A stretch of DNA of 7,671 nt from contig DKKJ01000311.1 in the NCBI GenBank assembly GCA_002455175.1, positions 5,871 through 13,541 of the forward strand. The letters are read 5' to 3'. Source of the stretch: Opitutaceae bacterium UBA6669. GTDB taxonomy: Bacteria > Verrucomicrobiota > Verrucomicrobiia > Opitutales > Opitutaceae. The position numbers were made by a program, and so were the translations under genes. Below, one piece after another: positions 1 through 6,876 of the stretch. Every line of letters starts with the position of its first letter. The first letter of the stretch is position 1. Below the pieces are notes generated by a model. The model was not told where the DNA came from and did no database searches. It saw nothing but the letters and a program-made list of their open reading frames with translations.

Positions 1-259
1 CGAGGTTGTGCGGGTAGCGGGAGGTCAGCAGGCTGCAGCGGCTCGGGCTGCAGCTGGAGGACGTCACATACGCTTGGTCAAACACCCGTCCGCCGATGGC
101 GAGGCGATCGATGTTGGGAGTGCGAATGCCAGTGTTCCCGAAGCTTCCGATATCGGCGGCGCTGATATCGTCGCCGATGATAATAATACAATTGGGACGA
201 GACGCCGCCGCCAAGGTTGCGGCCAGCATCAGTCCTAATAACGCGAGTCGGAGCGTCAT
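1..259 (-). CDS. Sulfatase C, type I (formylglycine-dependent), N-terminal part, cut by the window edge
   Basis: The frame starts at ATG 259-257 and stays open through base 1, giving 86 residues of a longer protein. Residues 1-19 form a hydrophobic signal peptide with a likely cut after Ala-Ala-Ala and before SRPN. RPNCIIIIGDD (21-31) is the first sulfatase beta-strand ending in the Asp-Asp metal-binding pair (30-31). SSSCSPSR (67-74) holds the Cys-x-Pro-Ser-Arg signature; Cys70 would be oxidised to formylglycine, the residue that attacks the sulfate ester. The surroundings recall the N-sulfoglucosamine sulfohydrolase (SGSH)-like branch, but that rests on a short stretch. The usual LTGR after the signature reads LTSR here. 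Its ATG overlaps the TGA of the preceding propeller gene in an ATGA, with no ribosome site of its own, so translation is probably coupled. The rest of the enzyme lies outside the window. Sulfatase identity is very likely; substrate unknown. Confidence 0.9.
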   Translation of the reverse strand, partial: MTLRLALLGLMLAATLAAASRPNCIIIIGDDISAADIGSFGNTGIRTPNIDRLAIGGRVFDQAYVTSSSCSPSRCSLLTSRYPHNL

Positions 260-1326
260 GGTGCGGTCGCGGAGTAGTGGAGCTTCGCGAGCCCCAGGCC
301 GTACTCGCCTGCGGTGGAGTAGAGCAACCAGGCTTCCTCGCCCTCGCGGTACACACCGGGATCACGCAGTTCACGCACGCGGTTGTAGCCATACTTGATC
401 GTGCTTCCACCCCGCGAGTACGCGAGTGGGAGATCCGAGCCTTCCCACGGACGCTCTGGCTGCAGGACTTCGATCGCTCCGCGCGCACGCCAGGTTTCAG
501 GAGGTCCACGCAATTCAATTGTCGTGGCGATAATTCGTTCTGGTCGATGCTGCAGACAGGAGAAATAGACGTAGAGGCGATCGCCCTTAACGTCCGTTCC
601 CACATGGCGAATGCCGTAACGGCCATCGCCGTTTTTCGGGCGACGCTCCGCGGGCTCGGCTCCTGGCTCGCCGCGTAACCACGGATCTAGCGCATCCAGG
701 ATATCTTGGCCAATGATTTGTCCCACGGGCGTAAACGGTTTTCCTAGCTCTTGCGTGCGATGCAGTACGCCGGATCCGTTGAGGGCATACCACGTGCCCT
801 GGAAATTGAACACCCGAAGGTAGGCTGGTCCCACCACGTTACCTAGATCACGAAAGGTGCGTCCGTCCGTTGATACGGCTACCGTACTGATCTGCGGACC
901 CGCTCCTTGCCGGTTGGGCCCGTGGGTGAAGAGAAAAATCTGTTTCGTCGTCTCGTCGATCACCGCCTCCGGCGAGGCGATATGACCGCGCACGGCTTTC
1001 TGTTCTCCTACGGGCAATAAGCCTCCAGGCACCAGCGTCCACGGGCCAGCGATTTCATCGGCGTAGGCGAAGCGGATATACTTACCGTCGTGATGAGCGA
1101 AATACAGATAGTACCGGCCAAGTGGATTCGCAACCCAGTCGGGGACGCGGATGAGGGACGGACCATTGATGCTCTCTCCTTCTTCCCCTGGTAGCATCGA
1201 GGGCGTGATCAGAGGGCGATCCATGACGCGCTCGGCTCGAATGACTGGGGTATCCGCTCCGTGAAGTTCCCAGGGGGCTAACGACGCGACGACGAGAAGG
1301 CAGACCGTGTGACAGGAGAGTGTCAT
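256..1326 (-). CDS. Secreted five-bladed beta-propeller, glycoside-hydrolase-like protein
   Basis: 356 residues, the normal size for a single-domain five-bladed propeller of the GH43/GH117/GH32-type fold. Residues 1-23 are a signal peptide with an unusually uncharged start. Blade-type motifs follow in order: NGPSLI (54-59), YYLYFAHHDGKYIRFAYAD (72-90) followed by a GPW turn (94-96), GHIASPEAVID (114-124), a central stretch with RHVGTD (240-245), and RELRDPGV (318-325) leading into LLYSTAGEYGLGLA (334-347). The last pattern (RDP, then a strand and AGExG) is common in clan-F-like propeller glycosidases. Candidate acidic residues include Glu120, Asp322 and Glu341, but I cannot say which are catalytic. 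The neighbours (lyase upstream, sulfatase downstream) suggest it removes sugars from desulfated or lyase-cut oligosaccharides. It could instead bind carbohydrate without cleaving it. Start ATG 1326 follows the lyase stop by 12 bases that hold no Shine-Dalgarno sequence. Fold assignment is fairly sure; activity is inference. Confidence 0.82.
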   Translation of the reverse strand: MTLSCHTVCLLVVASLAPWELHGADTPVIRAERVMDRPLITPSMLPGEEGESINGPSLIRVPDWVANPLGRYYLYFAHHDGKYIRFAYADEIAGPWTLVPGGLLPVGEQKAVRGHIASPEAVIDETTKQIFLFTHGPNRQGAGPQISTVAVSTDGRTFRDLGNVVGPAYLRVFNFQGTWYALNGSGVLHRTQELGKPFTPVGQIIGQDILDALDPWLRGEPGAEPAERRPKNGDGRYGIRHVGTDVKGDRLYVYFSCLQHRPERIIATTIELRGPPETWRARGAIEVLQPERPWEGSDLPLAYSRGGSTIKYGYNRVRELRDPGVYREGEEAWLLYSTAGEYGLGLAKLHYSATAP

Positions 1327-1338
1327 AGAAGGAGAATT
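1327..1338 (-). promoter_or_regulatory. Pyrimidine-rich leader without Shine-Dalgarno before the propeller gene
   Basis: The 12 bases between the lyase stop and the propeller start read AATTCTCCTTCT on the coding strand and run straight into the ATG. They contain ATTCTCCTT (1337-1329), found again just before sulfatase A. No purine-rich ribosome site lies within the gap. A role in initiation is inferred from the repetition only; coupling to termination of the lyase gene is an alternative explanation. Confidence 0.4.
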
Positions 1339-3717
1339 TTAAGGGGCGGCTAGAATCCTCAACCGGCGTTGGGTTTCATCAAAGCGAAGTTCCCAGCCTG
1401 CGGTGCGCACGCCGTTATCGGTACGGGTTACCTTCGGCGTCGCTACGCCCACCCGTGAGACCTGAATCACGGCAAGAAAGCGTTGTTCCACAGCGGGTGC
1501 CGGAGTGGCCTTTAAGTGCCATTGATCCGGCAACGGGAAGTTTTTACCGAATCGCCAATAAACCGCCGGATGTCCGCCAAAATCATCATCCTGTCGAAGT
1601 TGGAGTTTGGTCGGCTGTAGCAGTGTGACCACGGCTTCGCCGCGTTCACCGCGAATCACCAAGTGTTGATTTATTTCATCGATTTCCATGCGTCGAGCGG
1701 CGTGGAGCAGCCAGTCAAAACGGCGAGGTTTGCCCCCCGCTGCGCGCACGTCATCGAGGATCACATAGGTTTCGACATCATCTCCGCGCAGCCAAACCAC
1801 ATGTCGATCAAAGCGCTCCAAGGGGGCGTCGGGGTAAGCATGCTCCGCCGCTCCCACCCAATAGACCCAGCGTTCATGGGTTTCGTAGTGCCGTATGCGA
1901 CCGTGACCACGATTGTTGCCATACGGCTGGCCTTTGCCGTCGACGAGCAGCGTGTTGTGCGCCTGTGTCTGCACGCTCCATTTTTGTCGGTGAGGATCGC
2001 CTGCGGGAGTGAAATAGCCCGAGTCGAGAAGAAGGTCCTCGTTGTACGCAATGATGTGAAAGCTGTTCTGATCTGCATGTCCGTGTCCGAAGGCGCCGTA
2101 AGGGCCGGAATGGAATATGAAACGTACATTCTCTTCGGGGCGCGTGTAGGCGGAGTGAGTGAAGACGGTACCGATATCTGCGAACAAACGGGCCGGCGGC
2201 AACGTGCTCAGGTCCAACGGGGGCACAGTCGTGGGTTCGGTCCAGCGAAGACGTTCACCTACGCCGATGGGTGGCTCATCATCGGGGAGCATCGAGGCGT
2301 AAGCTGCTGCGTGACTGTTTTCGTAGAGCGTGGCCATGCGGTTGGCCGCCACCCTGGCGCGACCGCGTGGTTGGTCGGTGTTGTCGTCGGTATCCGTTTC
2401 TCCGGTCACGGTGTCACCCAGCCGCGCCCACGTACTGCCCGGCGGAAACGCATACATGAGGTAGTAGGGCGTGTTTCGAAACCAGGGATTCCCATCCTCC
2501 AATGCGAGACCGAAGGCAGTGCGAAAGAAATCCAACGTCATGAGGTGCTGGACCATCTCGGTGGCATGATAGTACTTCACACCTTCGAAGGAGCCGCCGT
2601 CATTGCCGCCAAACCAGGGATAAAAAGCGGTGAACGTTCGAAGCCCCAACTCTACCCAGCGATCCACCTCGGGGTCCTCGCCGTAAAGGGCGAGGGCTCC
2701 CGTCAATGCATCGAGATAGATGTGCTGCCAGTCATGCCCACGCATCAGGCTTTGAGACGTACCTGACATGCGTTGAAAAATCGGTCGCATCCTCTCAATG
2801 AGAACCTGCCGGATGAGTGCTCGCTCCTCCGCAGTCCACTGATCGTAAAGAAAGTCGTAGGCCAGGCCAAGGCCGACAACTAGGGCGGCGTTGCCAAAGT
2901 CCGAATTACGCTCCGACAGAAAACCGTTGGGATCCATCCGTGCAGCAAGAAGCGCACGCTCACGGGCTGCGTCACGATAGTACGGATCGCCAGTCGCGAG
3001 CCAGAGCCAGGCCGCTTCACCGATTGGCTGCGTAAGTTCGTAAGCGGCTCCTTTTGAGGCCCAGATAAGACGTTTGCGGTCAGGATGGCCAGCGGGCTGG
3101 TTGGCAGCGTCGGCCGGCGCATTTGCTTCGTAGTCTGCGATCGAATACGGCTTGTCTAGTCGTGCGCGAACGCGCTGCTTTAAGGTCTCCGCGCGCTCAC
3201 CTAACTGGTTCAGATGGGCGCGGAGTGCGGGGAGGTCCTCCTGCTTTACATAAGCACGTGGGTGTCCGGCGGGAATACGCGCCAGGTAGTCAGCCCATGG
3301 TTGCAAAGGCCAGCGCGGCAGCGAGGCGGGGATTTCGAAGCGTTCTGGTCTGCTCCAGTCGTTGAGAGTCGGCGATGCGACACGGGTTCGCCAATACCAG
3401 GGGCCCGGAGCTAAGGGTGCGAGAGGTCGCAGAAAGGGCTGGGGCGAGGTGGCGGCACTCTTCTCTTTGAACGCACTGTCTTGCGACCATTCGATTTCAT
3501 ACGTCTTGGCCCCCGGTACGGCTAGCCAGCGAAGGGTCGGTGGATTGAGTTGCAGACGCGATTCGGCAAAGGGCTCAGGCCGTTCCAGCTTGTCCTGCAA
3601 CACGAAGTTGACGCGTTCGTTGCCGTGGAGGAATTCCGAAGTAATCCCCGTAGCCACCGCTAGGGCGAGTAGCCCGATGCGTGCACGGTGCAGGAAAGAC
3701 GGGTGAAAGAAGAGCAT
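1339..3717 (-). CDS. Heparinase II/III-like polysaccharide lyase with DUF4962-type N-terminal region
   Basis: 792 residues, a usual length for secreted lyases with an alpha/alpha toroid followed by a beta-sheet heparinase II/III domain. Residues 11-31 are a signal peptide. Residues 58-130 look like a fibronectin-III-type module (LRWLAVPGAKTYEIEWS; WYWRTRV at 107-113), the layout of DUF4962 proteins. The helical toroid spans about 140-480 and contains HDWQH (328-332) and GGSFEGVKYYH (374-384), where the family places its catalytic His/Asn and Tyr. The C-terminal beta domain has GHGHADQNSFHI (544-555), the hallmark His-rich motif of heparinase II/III proteins, and LLLDSGYF (562-569). Such enzymes cut uronic-acid glycans by beta-elimination, leaving an unsaturated sugar. 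The fold is shared by PL12, PL15, PL17, PL21 and PL33, so heparin/heparan, chondroitin, hyaluronan or alginate-like substrates are all possible; the flanking sulfatases favour a sulfated one. It starts one base after the sulfatase B stop, which suggests coupled translation. The acidic stretch at 435-449 (GDTVTGETDTDDNTD) could be a metal-binding loop, but that is a guess. Confidence 0.9.
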   Translation of the reverse strand: MLFFHPSFLHRARIGLLALAVATGITSEFLHGNERVNFVLQDKLERPEPFAESRLQLNPPTLRWLAVPGAKTYEIEWSQDSAFKEKSAATSPQPFLRPLAPLAPGPWYWRTRVASPTLNDWSRPERFEIPASLPRWPLQPWADYLARIPAGHPRAYVKQEDLPALRAHLNQLGERAETLKQRVRARLDKPYSIADYEANAPADAANQPAGHPDRKRLIWASKGAAYELTQPIGEAAWLWLATGDPYYRDAARERALLAARMDPNGFLSERNSDFGNAALVVGLGLAYDFLYDQWTAEERALIRQVLIERMRPIFQRMSGTSQSLMRGHDWQHIYLDALTGALALYGEDPEVDRWVELGLRTFTAFYPWFGGNDGGSFEGVKYYHATEMVQHLMTLDFFRTAFGLALEDGNPWFRNTPYYLMYAFPPGSTWARLGDTVTGETDTDDNTDQPRGRARVAANRMATLYENSHAAAYASMLPDDEPPIGVGERLRWTEPTTVPPLDLSTLPPARLFADIGTVFTHSAYTRPEENVRFIFHSGPYGAFGHGHADQNSFHIIAYNEDLLLDSGYFTPAGDPHRQKWSVQTQAHNTLLVDGKGQPYGNNRGHGRIRHYETHERWVYWVGAAEHAYPDAPLERFDRHVVWLRGDDVETYVILDDVRAAGGKPRRFDWLLHAARRMEIDEINQHLVIRGERGEAVVTLLQPTKLQLRQDDDFGGHPAVYWRFGKNFPLPDQWHLKATPAPAVEQRFLAVIQVSRVGVATPKVTRTDNGVRTAGWELRFDETQRRLRILAAP

Positions 3718-3718
3718 C

Positions 3719-5248
3719 TTAGTGCGGGACTCTCTCGGGCGTGGTTGGGCGACGCGATTGAGTGATACGCTCGAAAGGTCGTGGACCTACATCATCAGCC
3801 AGCAGGGTCGCAACGAGGGCGTCGTCGTGCTGTTTTCCGAATCGGCGTAGGCGTTCGCGGTGTTCCTGGACAATGTCTCGATAACCCGGATCGGAAGCTA
3901 AATCGACCATTTCTCCGGGATCGGCGTGCAAGTCGACCAGCGATTCGCGCCGCTCTCCATGTCCGTACACGCAGTATTTGTAACGATCTGTGCGCACCAT
4001 TCGGCCTTCGGTGATGGGCACAAAGCCTTCCTCCGCCAGAAGTCCTCCCTGTGACATATGATTCCCGATAATCACTTCGTCCCGCCAGCCAGGGGTCGTC
4101 TCGCCAGCAACGGCGGGGCGGAGGTTGGCTCCCGGCAGCTCCACGGGTTTCTCCAAGCCAGCATAAGCAAGCAGAGTCGGTAATAGATCGATCCCTACAT
4201 TGACGAACACGTTGGACGTTCGAGCCTCGCTCTGCCGAGGCTCGGACACGATCAAAGGAACGCGCACCGACTCCTCGTAAAAGACCGTTTTCTGGGACAA
4301 GCCATGTGCACCGGAGCATTCGCCATGATCGCTCACGAACACGATGAGCGTGTTTTCCTCCAGTCCTTGCTCACGCAAGGCTTGCAGGACGCGGCCGATC
4401 TCGGTGTCCACTTTTTCGATCATCCGGTAGTAACCCCAGCGCATCGCCCGCCAGATCGAAGGTGTGAACTGACCCACAGGAAAGAGACGGCGATTGGCGT
4501 GGTACCCCCTTCGAATCAAAGTCATGGTGTCAGGCTCGGCGACGGGTGCTCCGAGATTCGCCGGGGGCGGCGGGAGTTTTTCCAGGGCTGGAGGTTCGCC
4601 GACGGGCCCGTTGGATAATGGCTGATTGCGCGTGTACTCCGCAATGTTGTGCGGGTTGAGGAAACTGGCCACCAGCAGGAAGGGACGCGAGGCCGCGGGC
4701 GATTTCAAAAAAGCCACCGCGTGGTCGGCGGTGACGGTATCTTTTTGCTGCACATCAATCTGTTCGAATCCGTGGATGTCGGATTGGCTGGCGTCATAAC
4801 ACAGGTGCCACTTGCCGAAGTAGCCGGTGCGATAACCAGCTTTCTGGAAGTAGGAGCCGAGCAGAGGAAACGCTTTGGGATCAAGTCGCTCTCCGGTTTG
4901 CATTGGCGCGTTGTCGGTGACACCCGTCTCGTGAGGAAACCGTCCGGTGAAGATCGAGTTGCGCGCTGGCATGCAGAGCGGATTTGGCGCGTAGGCGCGT
5001 GTGAAGTAGGTTCCTCGCGCCATGAGTTGATCCAGTGCCGGGGTGTGCAGGTGCTCGCGCCCCATTCGTGCGCTCAAGCCATCAGCGATCTGCTGATCGG
5101 TCATGATAAATAGGATATTCGGCGACTTCGCCGCCCAGGCTGTTCCGCCAAACGGGAGAAGGCACGACAAGAGAAGGAAGCCACCGAGTTTTATGAGCCG
5201 GGAGGACATGCTAGCCGGCAGCTTCGTCGTGACCGCTTCAGTTTTCAT
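3719..5248 (-). CDS. Sulfatase B, type I, choline-sulfatase/phosphonate-hydrolase-like active site
   Basis: 509 residues, typical for a single-domain S1 sulfatase. Residues 15-40 form a signal peptide with a likely cut at AWA-AKS. Active-site elements in order: NILFIMTDQQ (44-53), with metal ligands Asp51 and Gln52; PLCMPAR (90-96), with Cys92 the expected formylglycine; FTGR (100-103); FGKWHL (144-149), with Lys146 and His148; NPH (198-200); VSDHGE (305-310), with Asp307 and His308; and Lys320 before VFYEESVRVPLI. The Asp-Gln pair and the CxPAR form resemble choline sulfatases and phosphonate monoester hydrolases rather than arylsulfatase A. In this operon a sugar sulfate is the more likely substrate. 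I chose ATG 5248 because GAAGGA lies 8 bases upstream and the start overlaps the sulfatase A stop by 11 bases. The internal ATG at 5209 (residue 14) has no such site but would also give a complete signal peptide. The conventional FGly sulfatase fold is very likely. Confidence 0.93.
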   Translation of the reverse strand: MKTEAVTTKLPASMSSRLIKLGGFLLLSCLLPFGGTAWAAKSPNILFIMTDQQIADGLSARMGREHLHTPALDQLMARGTYFTRAYAPNPLCMPARNSIFTGRFPHETGVTDNAPMQTGERLDPKAFPLLGSYFQKAGYRTGYFGKWHLCYDASQSDIHGFEQIDVQQKDTVTADHAVAFLKSPAASRPFLLVASFLNPHNIAEYTRNQPLSNGPVGEPPALEKLPPPPANLGAPVAEPDTMTLIRRGYHANRRLFPVGQFTPSIWRAMRWGYYRMIEKVDTEIGRVLQALREQGLEENTLIVFVSDHGECSGAHGLSQKTVFYEESVRVPLIVSEPRQSEARTSNVFVNVGIDLLPTLLAYAGLEKPVELPGANLRPAVAGETTPGWRDEVIIGNHMSQGGLLAEEGFVPITEGRMVRTDRYKYCVYGHGERRESLVDLHADPGEMVDLASDPGYRDIVQEHRERLRRFGKQHDDALVATLLADDVGPRPFERITQSRRPTTPERVPH

Positions 5249-6824
5249 GAGCGAAATCCTTCATCCATCCAAGTTGAGGCCAAGGGGCGGCGACGCCTGC
5301 GGGTCCATTTGTTGCGGGAGCGCCACGATCTGCGTTGATGTAAGCCCGCAGTGTGCGTCCGAGTCGTTGCACAACGTCAGGATGGCGGTCTGCGAGATTG
5401 GTGGTCTCGCCGGGATCCGCATCGAGATCGTAAAGTTGGTACGGCGGTAAACGCGACAGATCGGTCGCTTCGACTTCGAGCCAGCGACTCGGCGAAGGAG
5501 TGGGCGAACTCCAGCCTCCCGAGCCTGGCCAAAGCAGCAATTTCCAGCGACCTTCCCGAACGGCGAAACGTCCTTCGGAGGAGTGATTGACCAGGGCCTT
5601 TCGCCTTTCTCTCCCAGGTTCTCCTCGGAGCTGAGGCAGGAAGCTTTCGCTGTCTTCAGCTGCATCTGCCGACGGTGGAACGCCAAGCAACTCGGCACAC
5701 GTGGCGAAGAGATCGACCTGGCCGATGAGCGCAGAGGTGCGTCTGCCAGCAGGAACATGGCCCGGCCAGCGTGCGATAAAGGGGATACGGTGGCCGCCTT
5801 CAAAAAGGTCAGATTTGTATCCACGGTATCCAGCACTCGGATCGTGCCCGTGCCGCCGGTGCTCCGGTACACTGACTGCAGGGGCGAAGCCATTGTCGGA
5901 GGTGAAGATCACCAGAGTGTTCTGGTCGAGGTGGTGACGCTGCAGCGCCTCCATCACACGACCGACGTCAGCATCTACCTGGGTGACAAAATCGCCGTAC
6001 GAGGTGATACCCGTTTTTCCAGCATAACCGTCAGTCGGAAGTACAGGGGTGTGGGGTGATGCCAGGGCGATGTAGAGAAAGAAGGGCCGGTCACGTTTTG
6101 AGCGAGCGTGCGAGGCAAGATATGCCATCGCTTCCTCGATCAAACGCGGTTGAACCTCCTCCATTTTGAAATCGGCAGCGATCGGACCTCCGCGCCACAA
6201 CCGCGGAGCGTCGCTGTCGCCAATCTTTCCTGTAGGAGCCATGGTTGCTTGGTCGTCGCGCAGCCATACATAGGGAGGCATGTCGAGTGAGGCGCTGATA
6301 CCAAAAAAACGTTGGAAGCCGTGCGCCAAGGGGCCGCCTCCGAAGGGTTGGGTGAAATCGACGTCGTGCTCTTCTGGTCCGGTTTTCTTCCAGTCGAGTC
6401 CCAAGTGCCATTTACCAATGACCGCGGTGGCGTAACCGTTATTGCGTAGAAACCCAGGGAGGGTCGGTCGCCCCGGTTCGATCAGGCTGGTGCCGTAGCC
6501 GTTTAAAACTCCCTGTTTCAATCGCCCGCGCCAAGCGTAGCGACCGGTGAGCAACGCGTAGCGGCTCGGCGTGCACAACGAAGACGCGGAATGCGCATCG
6601 GTGAACAACAAGCCCTCCCGCGCGAGTCGATCGATGTGCGGAGTTTGCCAGGCACTCTGCGGATTGTAGCAGGAGACATCACCTAGTCCGAGGTCATCCG
6701 TGTTGATCACCAAAACATTGGGTCGACTGGCCTTCCGCTCAGCGTTCTCGGCCTGCGCAGAGATCACGATCGCCAGGGCTTGGGAGGCGATGGCAAACCA
6801 GTAAAGCCAATTTCGGAGGTGCAT
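5238..6824 (-). CDS. Sulfatase A, type I (arylsulfatase A-like)
   Basis: 528 residues from ATG 6824. Residues 1-25 are a signal peptide with a likely cut at AQA-EN. The S1 sulfatase active site is complete: RPNVLVINTDDLGLGD (34-49), with metal ligands Asp43 and Asp44; SSLCTPSRYALLTGR (81-95), with Cys84 the expected formylglycine; VIGKWHLG (135-142), with Lys138 and His140; ASPHTP (255-260), with His258; FTSDNGF (307-313), with Asp310 and Asn311; and Lys337 in YRGYKSDLFEGGHRIPFI. The C-terminal subdomain has the usual FAVREGRWKLL (420-430) and LYDLDADPGETTNLA (464-478). It should hydrolyse a sulfate ester on a glycan outside the cytoplasm after formylglycine maturation. The frame extends upstream to an ATG at 6989, but that would overlap the preceding gene by over 100 bases and put about 55 polar residues before the signal peptide, so ATG 6824 is preferred despite having no Shine-Dalgarno sequence. 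The last 11 bases overlap sulfatase B. Sulfate position and sugar are unknown. Confidence 0.95.
   Translation of the reverse strand: MHLRNWLYWFAIASQALAIVISAQAENAERKASRPNVLVINTDDLGLGDVSCYNPQSAWQTPHIDRLAREGLLFTDAHSASSLCTPSRYALLTGRYAWRGRLKQGVLNGYGTSLIEPGRPTLPGFLRNNGYATAVIGKWHLGLDWKKTGPEEHDVDFTQPFGGGPLAHGFQRFFGISASLDMPPYVWLRDDQATMAPTGKIGDSDAPRLWRGGPIAADFKMEEVQPRLIEEAMAYLASHARSKRDRPFFLYIALASPHTPVLPTDGYAGKTGITSYGDFVTQVDADVGRVMEALQRHHLDQNTLVIFTSDNGFAPAVSVPEHRRHGHDPSAGYRGYKSDLFEGGHRIPFIARWPGHVPAGRRTSALIGQVDLFATCAELLGVPPSADAAEDSESFLPQLRGEPGRERRKALVNHSSEGRFAVREGRWKLLLWPGSGGWSSPTPSPSRWLEVEATDLSRLPPYQLYDLDADPGETTNLADRHPDVVQRLGRTLRAYINADRGAPATNGPAGVAAPWPQLGWMKDFAHEN
5257..5262 (-). promoter_or_regulatory. 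Shine-Dalgarno sequence for sulfatase B
   Basis: GAAGGA on the coding strand, 8 bases before ATG 5248 and inside the last codons of sulfatase A. It supports ATG 5248 over the internal ATG at 5209. It is the only clear purine-rich ribosome site among the five visible gene starts, which makes the lack of such a site at the other starts more notable. Confidence 0.6.
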
Positions 6825-6876
6825 AGAGAAAGGAGAATCTGGATTTGGGGGCCGCTGTTCGCTGCACGGATTCTGA
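6825..6876 (-). promoter_or_regulatory. Largest intergenic gap (52 bases), with the repeated ATTCTCCTT leader
   Basis: This is the only gap above 12 bases in the window. On the coding strand its last 14 bases are ATTCTCCTTTCTCT, running into ATG 6824, and ATTCTCCTT (6838-6830) repeats the leader of the propeller gene. There is no purine-rich ribosome site. I see no stable hairpin and no convincing -35/-10 pair, so neither a terminator nor an internal promoter is called, though a weak internal promoter cannot be ruled out. Confidence 0.4.

Noticed and set aside
78..678. Several shorter frames on both strands around the propeller/sulfatase C junction
   Set aside because: They are shadows of the two real genes: low-complexity Arg/Ser/Ala translations, no motifs and no ribosome sites.
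1663..2766. Long open frame on the plus strand (367 codons) inside the lyase gene
   Set aside because: It is fully antisense to a strongly supported lyase, its translation shows no recognisable domain, and high-GC coding DNA often leaves such open antisense frames.
5161..5209. Sulfatase B as a lipoprotein (LLSC before the end of the signal peptide)
   Set aside because: The residues before the Cys fit a lipobox poorly and a better signal peptidase I site (AWA-AKS) follows about ten residues later.
6841..6876. Possible terminator or internal promoter in the 52-base gap
   Set aside because: No stem-loop followed by a T-run on the coding strand and no recognisable promoter pair. A short CGCTG direct repeat is too small to mean anything.
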